The notes under the pieces: model-generated | Databases searched by the model: none | The model's input: only the letters and a program-made list of their open reading frames with translations | What the model was told of the DNA's origin: nothing | Program-made: the position numbers and the translations under genes | Assembly: GCA_023386955.1 (NCBI GenBank) | Contig: JAEWIS010000044.1 | Location: 1 to 64,000, forward strand | DNA length: 64,000 nucleotides | Source: Bacillota bacterium | GTDB taxonomy: Bacteria > Bacillota > Bacilli > Paenibacillales > NBRC-103111 | Reading direction: 5' to 3' | Shown here: piece by piece, positions 15,615-26,228 of the stretch | How the letters are laid out: each line of letters begins with the position of its first letter | Numbering within the stretch: position 1 is the first letter of the stretch

Positions 15615-16493
15615 TCAGGCCTCGTTGAGAATATGGACGCCCTGAAGCAGCTTGTACTGGGTGGGGGTGCAGTTTTTGTAGGTTTTGAAAACGCGGTTGA
15701 AGGTAGCCAAGCTTACAAAGCCGGACTGCATGGCCACATCGGTAATGGACAGGCTGGGATCGATGAGCAGCTTCTCCGCATACATGATCCGCTGCTGGTT
15801 CAGATAGCTGTAGCAGGACATCCCCACAAACTGCTTGAACAGCCGGATAAAATGGTATTTGCTGAAGCCGGCCAGAGCAGCCAGGTCGTCCAATTGGAGG
15901 GTTTCCGCACAGTGGGAATTGATGTAATCGCAAACCTCCAAAAACTTTTCCATATATTCATGCTGCTTGCGGCTGGTGGTATTGGGAAAGCGGTTCTCCC
16001 CCTTCAGGAAGTGCCGGCCCAGCGTAACGAAGAATTGGATCAGGAAGGAATAGGCCGCTGCTTCCTTGAGAAGCGTATTGCTGAAATATTCCTCCATAAT
16101 GTCCAGCAAAAGCGGCTTGAGCACGCTGTGAAGCCCTTCATCCGTATCCTTGCGGACGACGGTGCAGGGGCGGAGCAGATGCAGACTGGAGGCAAAGCCG
16201 TTCAGCATATGGAGCTGGGTGCTGTCAAATTGCAGAATGATCCGGTTGCCGTGGGGAGGAGCAAACAGCTGGTGCAGCTCCCCGGGGGGAATCACCAGAA
16301 TGTCGCCAGGCTGCAGGACATGCTCGGTGCCGTTCACAACGGCTTTATACCAATTCTCCAGCGGCATAATAATTTCTGCCGCAGTATGCCAATGGATTGG
16401 ATAATCCTCGGCTTGCTCGTTCAGATACAAGCGGATGCCGAAGCGCTCCTCATAGGACACGGTTTCATGGGTGCCGTGGAGAATTTCAATCAT
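15615..16493 (-). CDS. AraC-family regulator of the xylan-derived sugar locus
   Basis: The product (about 292 residues) has an N-terminal cupin-like sensor domain (IHWHTAAEIIMPL, LQPGDILVIPPGELHQL) and a C-terminal pair of helix-turn-helix motifs: LDDLAALAGFSKYHFIRLFKQF and ITDVAMQSGFVSLATFNRVFKTY, ending in the family signature TPTQYK. It is divergent from the GH3-GH67-transporter operon and is the obvious candidate activator. Sugar or aldouronate binding by the cupin is inferred. The frame opens at 16556, but AAAGGA lies about 12 nt before the ATG at 16493; ATG 16505 is an alternative. Confidence 0.88.
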   Translation of the reverse strand: MIEILHGTHETVSYEERFGIRLYLNEQAEDYPIHWHTAAEIIMPLENWYKAVVNGTEHVLQPGDILVIPPGELHQLFAPPHGNRIILQFDSTQLHMLNGFASSLHLLRPCTVVRKDTDEGLHSVLKPLLLDIMEEYFSNTLLKEAAAYSFLIQFFVTLGRHFLKGENRFPNTTSRKQHEYMEKFLEVCDYINSHCAETLQLDDLAALAGFSKYHFIRLFKQFVGMSCYSYLNQQRIMYAEKLLIDPSLSITDVAMQSGFVSLATFNRVFKTYKNCTPTQYKLLQGVHILNEA

Positions 16494-16751
16494 GAGTATA
16501 TACATCCTTTCAAAGGTGAAATAAAATAGCAATTTTTGATTAATGGATCGCAACAATCAAGGAGAAACCACACCTGGAATGGCTATAATAAAGGTGTAGC
16601 AAGTAAAATTTAAGGGCTTACATGAAAGTTGTAACCGTATTCATTATTTTCATATGCCATTAAATCCCTTATTTTTACGAAACTAGCCATATGTCTACTA
16701 TAGCATATATTGCTGTCTTCAGCATGACAAAGAGAGAGGATGTGGATTTGG
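16494..16751. promoter_or_regulatory. divergent control region with a cre site at 16630-16643
   Basis: TGTAACCGTATTCA at 16630-16643 matches the CcpA consensus TGWAANCGNTNWCA at all but one position. It lies between the AraC gene and the GH3 operon, where it can mediate carbon catabolite repression. CATATG occurs at both sides of the region (about 16653 and 16687) and may belong to the AraC operator. No consensus sigma-A promoter stands out, which fits activator dependence. Confidence 0.65.
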
Positions 16752-18971
16752 ATGATGGAGCTGGTCAAGAACGCAACCAAATTGAAGGAGTACCGGGAAC
16801 GGGCTGAAGCGCTGGTCGGCCGGATGACTCTGGAAGAAAAGGTTTATCAAATGCTGCATACGGCGCCGGCTATTGAGCGCCTTGAGGTTAAATCTTATAA
16901 TTGGTGGAATGAAGGCTTGCACGGAGTGGCCAGAGCCGGTGTGGCAACGGTATTCCCCCAGGCCATCGGGCTGGCGGCAACCTTTGACGAGGAATTGCTG
17001 GAGGAGGTGGCGGATGCCGTTTCCACGGAGGCGAGAGCCAAGTTCAACATGCAGCAGGAATTCGATGATACCGATATTTATAAAGGGCTAACCTTCTGGG
17101 CTCCCAACGTGAATATTTTCCGCGATCCCCGCTGGGGCCGGGGCCATGAAACCTACGGCGAGGACCCGCATCTGACCTCCCGGCTGGCTGTCCGGTTTAT
17201 CCGGGGGCTGCAGGGCCAGGATGAACAATATATGAAGGTGGCCGCTTGCGCCAAACATTTCGCCGTCCATTCGGGACCTGAGGATATCCGCCATCAATTC
17301 GACGCTGTGGTGTCCGAGCAGGATCTGTACGAAACCTATCTGCCGGCTTTCCGCACCTGTGTACAGGAAGCCAAGGTGGAAGCGGTTATGGGCGCCTATA
17401 ACCGCACTAACGGCGAACCGTGCTGCGGCAGCGAGCTTCTGTTGAAGAAAATTCTTCGGGATAGCTGGCAATTTGAAGGCCATGTGGTATCCGACTGCTG
17501 GGCCATCCGGGATTTCCATGAACACCATAAGGTGACGGAAACTCCTATTGAATCCGTTGCGCTTGCTGTGAAAAACGGCTGTGATCTGAATTGCGGCAAC
17601 ATCTTCGTTTATCTGCTGGAAGCCGTGAAGGACGGACTGGTGACCGAGGAGCAGATTGACCAGGCTGTAATCCGGCTGTTCACCACGAGGATGAAGCTGG
17701 GGCTGTTTGAGGAGCAGGAGAAGGTGCCGTACTCCACGATCCGGTACAATCAGGTGGATTCGGATGCCATGCGTGAGCTGAACCGCAAGGCTGCCCGGGA
17801 ATGTCTGGTGCTCTTGAAGAACGAAAACCAGCTGCTGCCTCTTGACAAAAAAGCCATCCGCACCATCGGCGTCATCGGGCCCAATGCCGATAACCGGCGG
17901 GCGCTGGTAGGCAATTATGAAGGCACCGCCTCCCGTTACATTACGGTGGTGGAAGGAATCCAGGACTATGTAGGCGAGGACGTCCGGGTATTCTATTCGG
18001 AGGGCTGCCATTTATACAAGAACCGGATGAGCGGATTGGGACAGGAAAATGACCGGATTTCCGAGGTGAAGGGCGTTTGCAAGGAGAGCGACGTGATTGT
18101 CGTATGCCTGGGGCTGGATTCCGGCCTGGAGGGTGAGGAAGGGGACCAAGGCAATCAATTTGCCAGTGGTGACAAGCCGAACCTGAAGCTGCCGGGGCTG
18201 CAAAGCGAAGTGCTGAAAACCGCTTACGAAAGCGGCAAGCCGGTGATTCTGGTGCTGCTGTCGGGCAGTGCGCTGGCAGTGGATTGGGCGGATGCCCATG
18301 TGCCTGCCGTTATCCAAGGCTGGTATCCCGGTTCACAGGGCGGCAAAGCCATTGCCGAGGCTATCTTCGGGGAATTCTCCCCGGAAGGCAAGCTTCCGGT
18401 TACCTTCTACAAGGAAGACGACCAGCTGCCGGAGTTTACGGATTACTCCATGAAGAACCGCACATACCGATATATGCAATCAGAGCCTTTGTATCCCTTC
18501 GGGTACGGCTTATCCTATACCGACTTCCATCTGGACGGAGTGAAAGCGGATACGTCCCATATTACCGAAGCCGGCATACAAGTGACTGTAAAATTGCGCA
18601 ATATGGGCAGCATGGCAGGCGGAGAGGTGGTCCAGCTGTATGTGAAGGCGGATCGCGACCATACACCGAACCCGCAATTAAAGGCCTTCCGCAAGGTGCG
18701 CCTCCAGCCGGGAGATGAGCAGGAGATTACCCTTCAGCTGCCCTTGGAGGCATTCAGCTTATGCGATGAGGCAGGCGTCCGCCGGGTGTTGAAGGGAAGC
18801 TATACGGTCTACGCCGGTACCTCCCAGCCTGACGAAAGAAGCCGGTTTCTCACCGGCAAAGCTCCGCAGGCACTCACAGTAACGGCAGACGGAGAGTATG
18901 AGATCAGCGAAAGAGGTGAAATCGGGAATGGCACATTCTCAGGCGTGGCTGTGTTACCGGACGGTCAGTGA
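16752..18971 (+). CDS. glycoside hydrolase family 3, probable beta-xylosidase
   Basis: About 739 residues. The N-terminal barrel shows [35 protein letters not shown] and [12 protein letters not shown], in which the Asp (about residue 248) is the expected nucleophile. The middle domain carries [10 protein letters not shown], where a Glu acid/base is usual, and the C-terminus is the fibronectin-III-like domain ([23 protein letters not shown]). The sequence resembles the xylosidase/arabinosidase branch of GH3 more than glucosidases. There is no signal peptide, so it acts on imported oligosaccharides in the cytoplasm. The open frame starts at 16740, but the GAGAGG site touches that ATG, so 16752 or 16755 is favoured. 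The gene overlaps the next by 44 bp. Confidence 0.88.
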   Translation: MMELVKNATKLKEYRERAEALVGRMTLEEKVYQMLHTAPAIERLEVKSYNWWNEGLHGVARAGVATVFPQAIGLAATFDEELLEEVADAVSTEARAKFNMQQEFDDTDIYKGLTFWAPNVNIFRDPRWGRGHETYGEDPHLTSRLAVRFIRGLQGQDEQYMKVAACAKHFAVHSGPEDIRHQFDAVVSEQDLYETYLPAFRTCVQEAKVEAVMGAYNRTNGEPCCGSELLLKKILRDSWQFEGHVVSDCWAIRDFHEHHKVTETPIESVALAVKNGCDLNCGNIFVYLLEAVKDGLVTEEQIDQAVIRLFTTRMKLGLFEEQEKVPYSTIRYNQVDSDAMRELNRKAARECLVLLKNENQLLPLDKKAIRTIGVIGPNADNRRALVGNYEGTASRYITVVEGIQDYVGEDVRVFYSEGCHLYKNRMSGLGQENDRISEVKGVCKESDVIVVCLGLDSGLEGEEGDQGNQFASGDKPNLKLPGLQSEVLKTAYESGKPVILVLLSGSALAVDWADAHVPAVIQGWYPGSQGGKAIAEAIFGEFSPEGKLPVTFYKEDDQLPEFTDYSMKNRTYRYMQSEPLYPFGYGLSYTDFHLDGVKADTSHITEAGIQVTVKLRNMGSMAGGEVVQLYVKADRDHTPNPQLKAFRKVRLQPGDEQEITLQLPLEAFSLCDEAGVRRVLKGSYTVYAGTSQPDERSRFLTGKAPQALTVTADGEYEISERGEIGNGTFSGVAVLPDGQ

Positions 18972-20904
18972 ACCCGGTTTCCGCCAGTATCTGACGGGAG
19001 TATATACGCAAGAAGGGGATGCCGTTCTGGACAGCGGCATCCGGGAGCTGCAGCTGGCAGCCCAAGGGATGTTCGGGGTGGAGCTGCCCCGGACGGAAGC
19101 ACCGGAGGAAGCCGGTATCCGGCTCCAGGTGAGCCCTGAGCTCAAGACAGAGGCCTACCGGATCTACCCCGGCGAAGCCGCCTATACCATCGAAGGCGGA
19201 AGCTCTGCCGGTGTGCTGTACGGTATCTTCCAGCTCCTCCGCCGGCTGCAGGCCGAGGTTCCCGTCCAGGAGATCCGGGAGAGCCAAACCCCGGATAACC
19301 CATTGCGCATGCTGAACCATTGGGACAATATGGACGGCAGTATTGAACGGGGCTACTCCGGGAAATCCTTCTTTTTTCAGAATGACGAAATACTGGTTAA
19401 TGACCGGACCCGGGATTACGCCCGTTTGGCTGCATCCGTTGGCATCAATGGAGTTGTGATCAACAACGTCAACGTAAAGCATGCGGCCACCAGCCTGATT
19501 ACCGGCCGGTACTTCGATAAGCTCCGCAGCCTGCAGCATATTTTTGCCGGATACGGGATCCGGCTTTTCCTGAGCCTGAACTTCGCCGCTCCGCTGGAGC
19601 TGGGCAGTCTGGATACGTCCGACCCGCTGGATGCCGGTGTGGTCAGCTGGTGGCAAGAGAAGCTGCAGGAGGTGTACGAGGCTTTGCCCGGCCTGGGCGG
19701 CTTCCTCATCAAGGCGGATTCCGAAGGGCGCCCCGGCCCCTTCACCTATGGCAGGACCCATGCCGACGGGGCCAATATGCTGGCGGATATCATCAAGCCG
19801 TGGGGCGGACTGATCATCTGGCGCTGCTTCGTATACAACTGCAAGCAGGATTGGCGGGACCGCAAAACAGACCGGGCGCGGGCAGGCTACGATCACTTCC
19901 AGCCCCTGGACGGCACTTTTCACGATAATGTCATTCTCCAAATCAAGAATGGTCCCATGGATTTTCAAGTAAGGGAGCCGGTTTCTCCCCTCTTCGGAGG
20001 ACTTGAGGCCACCAACCAGATGCTGGAGGTTCAGATTGCCCAGGAATATACCGGGCAGCAGCGTCATGTATGCTATCTGATCCCCATGTTCCGCGAGGTA
20101 TTGGATTTCCGAACTCACTGTGCTCCGGAAAAAGACACGGTAAGGGATATCGCCAGCGGCAAAACCCACGGGCGTACCAATTGCGGCATGGCAGCCGTGG
20201 CCAATACGGGGGATGATTCCAACTGGACCGGCCATGATCTGGCCGCAGCCAACTGGTACGGCTTCGGAAGACTCAGCTTCGACCCGTCCCTCACCTCCGA
20301 GGAGATCGCCCGGGAATGGGCAACGCTGACCTTCGGAACCGATCCCCGGGTGCTGGCCGTGGTGGAGAACATCCTGATGGGCTCATGGAAAACCTACGAG
20401 AAATACACCTCCCCGCTGGGCATCGGCTGGATGGTTAACCCTAACCATCATTACGGGCCCAATGTGGACGGATATGAATATGACAGATGGGGCACCTACC
20501 ACCGGGCGGACCACAAGGGGATAGGCGTGGACCGCAGCACGGAGGGAACGGGCTACACCACCCAGTACAAGGAGCCGAACGCATCCATGTACAACACTGT
20601 GGAGACCTGTCCCGAGGAACTGCTGCTGTTCTTCCATTACGTTCCCTACAACCATCGGCTGTCCGGCGGCACAACCCTGATCCAGCATATCTACAACACC
20701 CATTTTGAAGGGGTGGAGGAAGCGGATGCCATGGTGCGGATGTGGCTGGAGCTGGCCGGGAAGGTGCCGGAGGAAATTCACCGCAGCACTGCCTCCCGTC
20801 TGGAGGAGCAGCGGCTTCATGCCCGGGAATGGCGGGATATGGTCAATACGTATTTCTACCGCAAATCGGGCATTCCCGACGAACTGAACCGGACGATTTA
20901 TTAA
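18928..20904 (+). CDS. aguA: GH67 alpha-glucuronidase
   Basis: About 658 residues, close to full family length. Key motifs are [10 protein letters not shown] (the general acid Glu about residue 266), IIWRCFVYN, and [21 protein letters not shown], whose Asp and Glu (about 328 and 350) match the paired catalytic bases of GH67. The enzyme removes (4-O-methyl)-glucuronic acid from the non-reducing xylose of aldouronates; it is cytoplasmic, with no signal peptide. It works with the GH3 xylosidase just upstream and the importer just downstream. AGAGGTG lies 9 nt before ATG 18928, inside the GH3 gene; the frame also opens at ATG 18898. Translational coupling is likely. Confidence 0.95.
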   Translation: MAHSQAWLCYRTVSEPGFRQYLTGVYTQEGDAVLDSGIRELQLAAQGMFGVELPRTEAPEEAGIRLQVSPELKTEAYRIYPGEAAYTIEGGSSAGVLYGIFQLLRRLQAEVPVQEIRESQTPDNPLRMLNHWDNMDGSIERGYSGKSFFFQNDEILVNDRTRDYARLAASVGINGVVINNVNVKHAATSLITGRYFDKLRSLQHIFAGYGIRLFLSLNFAAPLELGSLDTSDPLDAGVVSWWQEKLQEVYEALPGLGGFLIKADSEGRPGPFTYGRTHADGANMLADIIKPWGGLIIWRCFVYNCKQDWRDRKTDRARAGYDHFQPLDGTFHDNVILQIKNGPMDFQVREPVSPLFGGLEATNQMLEVQIAQEYTGQQRHVCYLIPMFREVLDFRTHCAPEKDTVRDIASGKTHGRTNCGMAAVANTGDDSNWTGHDLAAANWYGFGRLSFDPSLTSEEIAREWATLTFGTDPRVLAVVENILMGSWKTYEKYTSPLGIGWMVNPNHHYGPNVDGYEYDRWGTYHRADHKGIGVDRSTEGTGYTTQYKEPNASMYNTVETCPEELLLFFHYVPYNHRLSGGTTLIQHIYNTHFEGVEEADAMVRMWLELAGKVPEEIHRSTASRLEEQRLHAREWRDMVNTYFYRKSGIPDELNRTIY

Positions 20905-20922
20905 AACGGAGGAGGTGGAGGC

Positions 20923-21900
20923 ATGTCAGTCCAACTGGAGGAAAAGCTGAGCCAGACCAAGATTTATTCCCTGAAAAAAGAGCCGCTGTGGAGGCACGTC
21001 AAAAAAGAGTGGAAAATTTACACCTTCCTGATCCTGCCGGTCATCTATTTCTTGATCTTCAAATATGCGCCGATGATCGGCAATATTATCGCCTTCCGCA
21101 AATACCGCGGCGGACCCAACTTCCTGGGCACTGAATGGGTAGGCTTCAAATACTTCCAGATGTTTATGAAGGACCCCAACTTTTGGCGGGCGTTCCGGAA
21201 TACACTGTCGCTGAGCATTATTTATCTGCTGTTCCGCTTTCCGTTAACGCTGGGTTTTGCTTTGCTTCTTAATGAATTGCGCCGGATCAGGACCAAAAAA
21301 CTGGTTCAAACCATCTCTTACCTGCCCCACTTTATCTCTATGGTTATTGTGGCCGGTATGGTCAAGGAGCTGCTGTCCAGCACAGGTCCTGTCAACACTC
21401 TCCTGGAAAATCTGGGACATGCCAAAATTGCCTTCCTGCAGCTGCCCCAATGGTTCCCGACCATCTACGTGGCGTCGGGCATCTGGCAGGGTCTGGGCTG
21501 GGGTACGATTCTCTACCTGGCGGCTATGACCGGCATCAATACGGAGCTGTACGAAGCCGCCAAAATTGACGGCGCCAGCCGCGCCCGGTTAGCGTGGCAT
21601 GTGACCATCCCCGGCATTCTGCCAACGGTCATGACACTGCTGATTCTCGACATCGGCGGCATTCTGGGTTCGAACTTCGAGAAAATCCTGCTTCTTTATA
21701 ACCCGCTTACCTATGAAAAAGCGGATGTCATCTCTACCTTCGTATACCGGATGGGTATCGGCGGCGGCAACTTCGGCAATACCGGCGGCAATTTCAGCTA
21801 TGCTACCGCGGTGGGATTATTCGAAGGGATTATCGGACTGATTTTGGTAACCTTGGCCAATGAAGTATCCAAGCGGACAACCGAAACCAGCCTCTGGTAG
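20923..21900 (+). CDS. aldouronate ABC importer, permease 1 (LplB-type)
   Basis: The 325-residue protein has six membrane segments, the first preceded by a basic N-terminus. It carries the binding-protein-dependent permease signature EAAKIDGAS...HVTIPG about residue 205, which docks the ATPase. It belongs to the LplB/YteP branch of CUT1 sugar importers. GGAGGAGG precedes ATG 20923, 18 bp after aguA. No ATPase is encoded in the locus, so a shared MsmX-like ATPase is expected to energise it. Confidence 0.9.
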   Translation: MSVQLEEKLSQTKIYSLKKEPLWRHVKKEWKIYTFLILPVIYFLIFKYAPMIGNIIAFRKYRGGPNFLGTEWVGFKYFQMFMKDPNFWRAFRNTLSLSIIYLLFRFPLTLGFALLLNELRRIRTKKLVQTISYLPHFISMVIVAGMVKELLSSTGPVNTLLENLGHAKIAFLQLPQWFPTIYVASGIWQGLGWGTILYLAAMTGINTELYEAAKIDGASRARLAWHVTIPGILPTVMTLLILDIGGILGSNFEKILLLYNPLTYEKADVISTFVYRMGIGGGNFGNTGGNFSYATAVGLFEGIIGLILVTLANEVSKRTTETSLW

Positions 21901-21914
21901 AAAGGAGCGGCACA

Positions 21915-22793
21915 ATGATAAAAGAAACGTTTTCGTACCGGCTGTTTCAGGTATTCAATGCCATCATCATGACCTTCGTCTGTTTGGTGACGCTGTATCC
22001 CTTTGTCTATCTGATCGCCCAGTCCTTCAGCTCGGAAGCATCCATTTATGCGGGCAAGGTATTCCTGTATCCCGTGGAATTTACCTTTGAAACCTACAAG
22101 ATCATCCTCAGCAAACCCGAGTTCTTCCAGTATTACGGCAACACCATCCTGTATGCAGTAGTGGGAACGGTCATCTCGGTAACCGCCACTGCCGTCATTT
22201 CGTACCCCCTCTCCAAGGAGCGGCTGCGGCTGAACAAGTTCTTCATCCCCTTCGTGTTATTTACCATGTACTTCGGAGGCGGACTGATTCCCAACTACAT
22301 TATGATCGCCAAATCCCTGGGTATGCGGGATACCATCTGGGCCATTGTCATCCCCGGCGCCATCAGCGCTTTTAACGTGATCTTGGTAAAAACCTTCTTC
22401 TCCAGCCTTCCTGGCGAGATTGAAGAGGCGGCCAAGGTGGATGGACTGGGTGTGTACGGCATCTTTACCCGGATTACGGTACCCTTGTCCAAGCCGATTC
22501 TGGCCACGATGGTACTGTTCAGCATGGTGGGCTTGTGGAATAACTGGTTTGGTCCGTCACTTTACCTCCAGTCCAAGGACAAGTGGCCGGTAGCGCTTTA
22601 TCTGCGCCAACTGATCGATAGTCTGGGAGGCACCGCGGCGGAAGCAGGGGCCAGCTCCGAGACTGACCGGCAAATCGCCGCCACCATCAAGTCCGCAGCC
22701 ATGGTGCTGACCTCACTGCCCATTATCTGCATTTACCCGTTTGTGCAGAAGTATTTCGTTCAGGGTATGATGATTGGTTCGGTTAAGGGCTGA
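21915..22793 (+). CDS. aldouronate ABC importer, permease 2 (YtcP-type)
   Basis: The 292-residue protein has six membrane segments and the inner-loop motif IEEAAKVDGLG...ITVPLSKP about residue 170. It ends in the MIGSVKG C-terminus typical of YtcP-like CUT1 permeases. It forms the heteromeric channel with the permease encoded 14 bp upstream. GAAAGGAG lies before ATG 21915. Confidence 0.9.
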   Translation: MIKETFSYRLFQVFNAIIMTFVCLVTLYPFVYLIAQSFSSEASIYAGKVFLYPVEFTFETYKIILSKPEFFQYYGNTILYAVVGTVISVTATAVISYPLSKERLRLNKFFIPFVLFTMYFGGGLIPNYIMIAKSLGMRDTIWAIVIPGAISAFNVILVKTFFSSLPGEIEEAAKVDGLGVYGIFTRITVPLSKPILATMVLFSMVGLWNNWFGPSLYLQSKDKWPVALYLRQLIDSLGGTAAEAGASSETDRQIAATIKSAAMVLTSLPIICIYPFVQKYFVQGMMIGSVKG

Positions 22794-22796
22794 TTA

Positions 22797-22810
22797 GGCA
22801 AGCGCTTGCC
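22797..22810. promoter_or_regulatory. palindromic operator-like site GGCAAGCGCTTGCC
   Basis: A perfect 14-bp palindrome with the AAGCGCTT core seen in LacI/CcpA-family operators lies just after the permease stop codon, 137 bp before the binding-protein gene. It misses four positions of the cre consensus. It may bind a LacI-type regulator or act as a short hairpin that adjusts expression of the binding protein. Confidence 0.4.
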
Positions 22811-22946
22811 GCAGCTTTGCACCGCTCCTCATTAAAACGCGTAAATCCCGGGGGGGTTCTTCGGTCTTTGCGCCATACATGCCAAAATCCAGAAGAAGCT
22901 TACGAGGCCAGTTTTTGCTGGCGCAAAAAAGTACAGGGAGGTTCGT

Positions 22947-24602
22947 ATGAAAACAATTAGCAAAGTTATGAGTGGTACGTTGGCTGTTATTATGGCAGCA
23001 GGGCTGGTTGCATGCAGCGATTCCAAGGATTCCGGCTCCTCGCCGAATGCCAGTGCCCCGGTGGATGAATCCAAGCTGGACTACACGTACGGCGAAAACA
23101 AAACCTTCAAGTCCAACGAGCCTGTCACTTATTCCGTTATGTACAGCGATAACGAAGCCTACCCGTACAAACAAAACTGGCGGCTGTGGAGCGCCATCAC
23201 CGAAAAAAGCAATGTGAATATGAAGCTGACGGTGACAGCCCGGACGGAATATGAAAATCAGAAATCCCTCCTGGTCAACAGCGGCGACGCCCCGTACATC
23301 ATTCCCAAAACCTATGAGGAAGCATCTTTTGTGGCAGGCGGACAGATTGTTCCCATCAGCGACTGGGTGAAATATATGCCCAACTATACCAAGGCTGTGA
23401 AGGATTGGGGGCTGGAGAGTGACCTGCAAGCCAAGCTGCAGGCTAACGGCAAGTATTATGTGCTTCCCGGCCTGTGGGAGTCTGCCGGCGGCGGATACTC
23501 CTACGTGATCCGCAAGGATGTGTTCAAGGCTGCCGGCGTAGATGTGGAAGCATTGGAAAACAAGTGGACCTATGAAGATTTTTATGAAGCGCTTAAAAAG
23601 GTAAAGACGTTTACAGGTGCCAAATATGTATGGTCCGACCAGTACACCGGCAAATCTACCATGAATATTGCCGCCATAACCTACGGCGTAACCGCTGGTT
23701 GGGGTCAAGCCAATGGTTTGCAGTTTGACAAGGACAAGAAGGAATTTTATTTCGCCAATACTACCGCCGACTATAAGGCTTATGTAACCTACCTGAACAA
23801 ACTGGTGAAGGAAGGCCTGTTGGACCCTGAGTCTTTCACGCAAAACGATGATGCCGCCCGGGCCAAGTTCTACAAGGGTGACACCTATGTGATCAACGGC
23901 AACTACCAGTTCCTGGCTGAATCCAAGGCCAAGATGCAGGTGCCCAACGCCGACCTGTACATGACCATTCAACCGGGCGGTCCCAAGGGTCTGCCGCAAA
24001 TTGAAAACTCCCGTCTGGAAAATGGCGTGATGATCAGCAAAAAAGCGCTGGATGAGCTGGGTCAGGAGAAATTCATCAAGATGCTGCGTTTTGTTGACTG
24101 GCTCTGGTATTCCGATGAAGGCCAAACCCTGAGCCTGTGGGGTGTGGAAGGCGAAACCTATACCAAGGACGCCAACGGCAACTTTGCCCTGACCAAGGAT
24201 ATTACCTATAACGGCATGAACCCCACCGGCACCAAAAAGCTGAACGTGGATTATGGCTTTGCCAACGGCGTATTCGCTTACGGCGGCACCACCAAGCTGC
24301 GTCTGTCCAAAATGACAGAAGGCGAGAAGAACTTTACAGACCGTGTTCTGAAGAACCGTCAGCCCCGGAAGTCGGCTCCGCCCATCATGGCTTCTGCGGA
24401 TGAAGGCGAGCAAATGAACCTGATCTCCAAGCCGCTGATGGACTTTATTTCCACTGCTACCCTGAAGTTTATTACCGGCCAGCAGGACATCAACTCCGGC
24501 TGGGATGCATACGTCAAACAAGCGGAGGCCAACGGCTCCGCCCGCTACACCAAAATGGCCAACGATGTATTCGCTAAAACCAAGTCGATGCTCGGCTATT
24601 AA
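22947..24602 (+). CDS. aldouronate-type ABC importer, solute-binding lipoprotein (LplA-type)
   Basis: The 551-residue lipoprotein has a lipobox GLVAC (Cys 23) and a Ser-rich tether, then a family 1 solute-binding fold of the long (about 500-residue) LplA class, with the late motif LSLWGVEGETY. It delivers substrate to the two permeases encoded upstream. Context with aguA and a GH3 xylosidase suggests methylglucurono-xylo-oligosaccharides, as known for comparable Paenibacillus aldouronate clusters. GGGAGG lies before ATG 22947. The operon ends at the terminator 24628. Confidence 0.88.
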   Translation: MKTISKVMSGTLAVIMAAGLVACSDSKDSGSSPNASAPVDESKLDYTYGENKTFKSNEPVTYSVMYSDNEAYPYKQNWRLWSAITEKSNVNMKLTVTARTEYENQKSLLVNSGDAPYIIPKTYEEASFVAGGQIVPISDWVKYMPNYTKAVKDWGLESDLQAKLQANGKYYVLPGLWESAGGGYSYVIRKDVFKAAGVDVEALENKWTYEDFYEALKKVKTFTGAKYVWSDQYTGKSTMNIAAITYGVTAGWGQANGLQFDKDKKEFYFANTTADYKAYVTYLNKLVKEGLLDPESFTQNDDAARAKFYKGDTYVINGNYQFLAESKAKMQVPNADLYMTIQPGGPKGLPQIENSRLENGVMISKKALDELGQEKFIKMLRFVDWLWYSDEGQTLSLWGVEGETYTKDANGNFALTKDITYNGMNPTGTKKLNVDYGFANGVFAYGGTTKLRLSKMTEGEKNFTDRVLKNRQPRKSAPPIMASADEGEQMNLISKPLMDFISTATLKFITGQQDINSGWDAYVKQAEANGSARYTKMANDVFAKTKSMLGY

Positions 24603-24627
24603 TACGGCAAGCCGGAAAAAGGCATAC

Positions 24628-24654
24628 AAAAAGGCGTCCTCCGGGACGCCTTTT
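24628..24654. terminator. bidirectional terminator of the xylan locus and the symporter gene
   Basis: AAAAGGCGTCC pairs with GGACGCCTTTT around a short TCCG loop between two convergent genes. Confidence 0.9.
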
Positions 24655-24670
24655 GCTGCTGCCAATCGGG

Positions 24671-26053
24671 TTATTCCGCTTTCGGCAAGCCGTCTGACTT
24701 CAATGAAAATTTAGCCGCTGCCTCGTCTTGGGTATGTTTCCGGTATTTGCGGGTTTCCGCCACAACTACTCCAGACAAGGCGATAAGGGCAATCAGATTG
24801 GGGAAGGCCATTAAGCCATTGACGATATCTGCCAGCAGCCAGATGGCGTCCAGCTTGATGAAAGCGCCGCCTGCAACAATGGCTACAAAAATGTAACGGT
24901 AGGGTTTGATTCCTTTGACACCGACGAGATATTCGACGCAGCGTTCACCGTAATAGTTCCAGCCGATTATCGTGGTGAAGGCAAAAAGGATAATGGAGAC
25001 AGTGATGATTTCGGCGCCGAAGGCAGGGAAGGCGCTTGCGAAGGCATCCTGCGTCATGCTTGCCCCTGCGCTGCTGCCGTTCCATACGCCGGATACAAGG
25101 AGAGCCAAGCCTGTCAGATTACAGATAATGATCGTATCGATAAATGTCCCGGTCATGGAAATCAGCCCTTGCTCTGCCGGCCATTTGGTTTTGGCTGCAG
25201 CTGCGGCGATGGGGGCGCTCCCCAATCCCGATTCATTGGAGAAAATACCTCTGGCTACGCCGCTTCTCAGGGCCAGCATAATAGTTGCTCCGGCAAAGCC
25301 GCCGCTTGCCGCCGTGGCGGAGAAGGCGGATTCCCAAATAAGCGCGATAACGGATGGGAGCTCTCCGGCAAACCGGATCAGAACGCCAAGACAAGCTGCA
25401 ACATACAGAACAGACATAAAAGGCACAATTTTGGTAGAAACGTTGGAGATGCTTTTAATGCCGCCGATGGTAACGACAGCAGTCAGGATAGCGATCACAA
25501 CTGCGGTTACCGCCACAGGAATGCCAAAGCTGGATTCGGTTGAGGTGACAATGGCATTCACCTGGGGGAAAGTGCCGATACCAAACAGGGCAACAAGGAC
25601 GCCGCTGGCGGCAAACAGGATGGCTAACGGCTTAAAACGACGCCCCATACCGTTTTCAATGTAATACATGGGCCCTCCGGAAAATTGCCCGTGTTTGTCT
25701 TTGACCCGGTATTTAACCGCCAACAGACCTTCTGCATATTTGGTAGCCATGCCCAAGAACGCGGCCAATAGCATCCAGAAAAGCGCGCCGGGGCCTCCCA
25801 TCTTGATGGCAGTAGCTACGCCGACAATATTTCCCGTACCCACAGTCGCGGCCAGTGCTGTGCTGAGAGCCCCGAAGCTGCTTATATCGCCATTTCCTTC
25901 GTTAGGAGCTTTGCCGATGAGCCGGAGCGCCTTCGGTAGGCGCAGCACTTGCAGCAGACCGAGCCTGACCGTAAGCAGAATGCCGGTTCCCATGACCAGA
26001 ATCAGAAGGGGTGGACCCCATATCCAGCTGTCGATGCTTTCCAATATACCCAT
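24671..26053 (-). CDS. sodium:alanine/glycine symporter (AGCS family)
   Basis: The 460-residue protein has about ten membrane segments and clear AGCS motifs: LSTALAATVGTGNIVGVATA, GGPGALFWMLLAAFLGMATKYAE, GGPMYYIENGMG and SNESGLGSAPIAAAAA. The family couples Na+ to uptake of small neutral amino acids. The leader carries a tandem glycine riboswitch and terminator, so glycine is a likely substrate or signal. It is convergent with the aldouronate operon. Confidence 0.92.
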   Translation of the reverse strand: MGILESIDSWIWGPPLLILVMGTGILLTVRLGLLQVLRLPKALRLIGKAPNEGNGDISSFGALSTALAATVGTGNIVGVATAIKMGGPGALFWMLLAAFLGMATKYAEGLLAVKYRVKDKHGQFSGGPMYYIENGMGRRFKPLAILFAASGVLVALFGIGTFPQVNAIVTSTESSFGIPVAVTAVVIAILTAVVTIGGIKSISNVSTKIVPFMSVLYVAACLGVLIRFAGELPSVIALIWESAFSATAASGGFAGATIMLALRSGVARGIFSNESGLGSAPIAAAAAKTKWPAEQGLISMTGTFIDTIIICNLTGLALLVSGVWNGSSAGASMTQDAFASAFPAFGAEIITVSIILFAFTTIIGWNYYGERCVEYLVGVKGIKPYRYIFVAIVAGGAFIKLDAIWLLADIVNGLMAFPNLIALIALSGVVVAETRKYRKHTQDEAAAKFSLKSDGLPKAE

Positions 26054-26085
26054 GTGTCATTCCTTCTCCCTTATCAAGTTTTGGT

Positions 26086-26120
26086 AAACAAAAAAAGCCC
26101 GATCCATAGGATCCGACTCT
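26086..26120 (-). terminator. riboswitch expression-platform terminator
   Basis: On the minus strand GTCGGATCC and GGATCGGGC form a 9-bp stem with one mismatch and a TAT loop, followed by seven T. It lies between the glycine aptamers and the symporter start codon, as expected for transcriptional control. Confidence 0.65.
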
Positions 26121-26228
26121 GAAAAACCGATTATAGGTATGGGAAAATACGGGTATGCATAAATAACAGCAAGGAAAATACCCATGTCAATAAACATAAA
26201 CGCGGAGCATTCCTTCCAAGTGAACCCG

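Noticed and set aside
15582..16529. 315-codon open frame on the plus strand
   Set aside because: Antisense to the AraC regulator, which has clear helix-turn-helix motifs.
22794..24665. 623-codon open frame on the minus strand
   Set aside because: It lies wholly opposite the binding-protein gene at 22947, which has a signal peptide, lipobox and ribosome site. The antisense frame has none of these and no recognisable domain.
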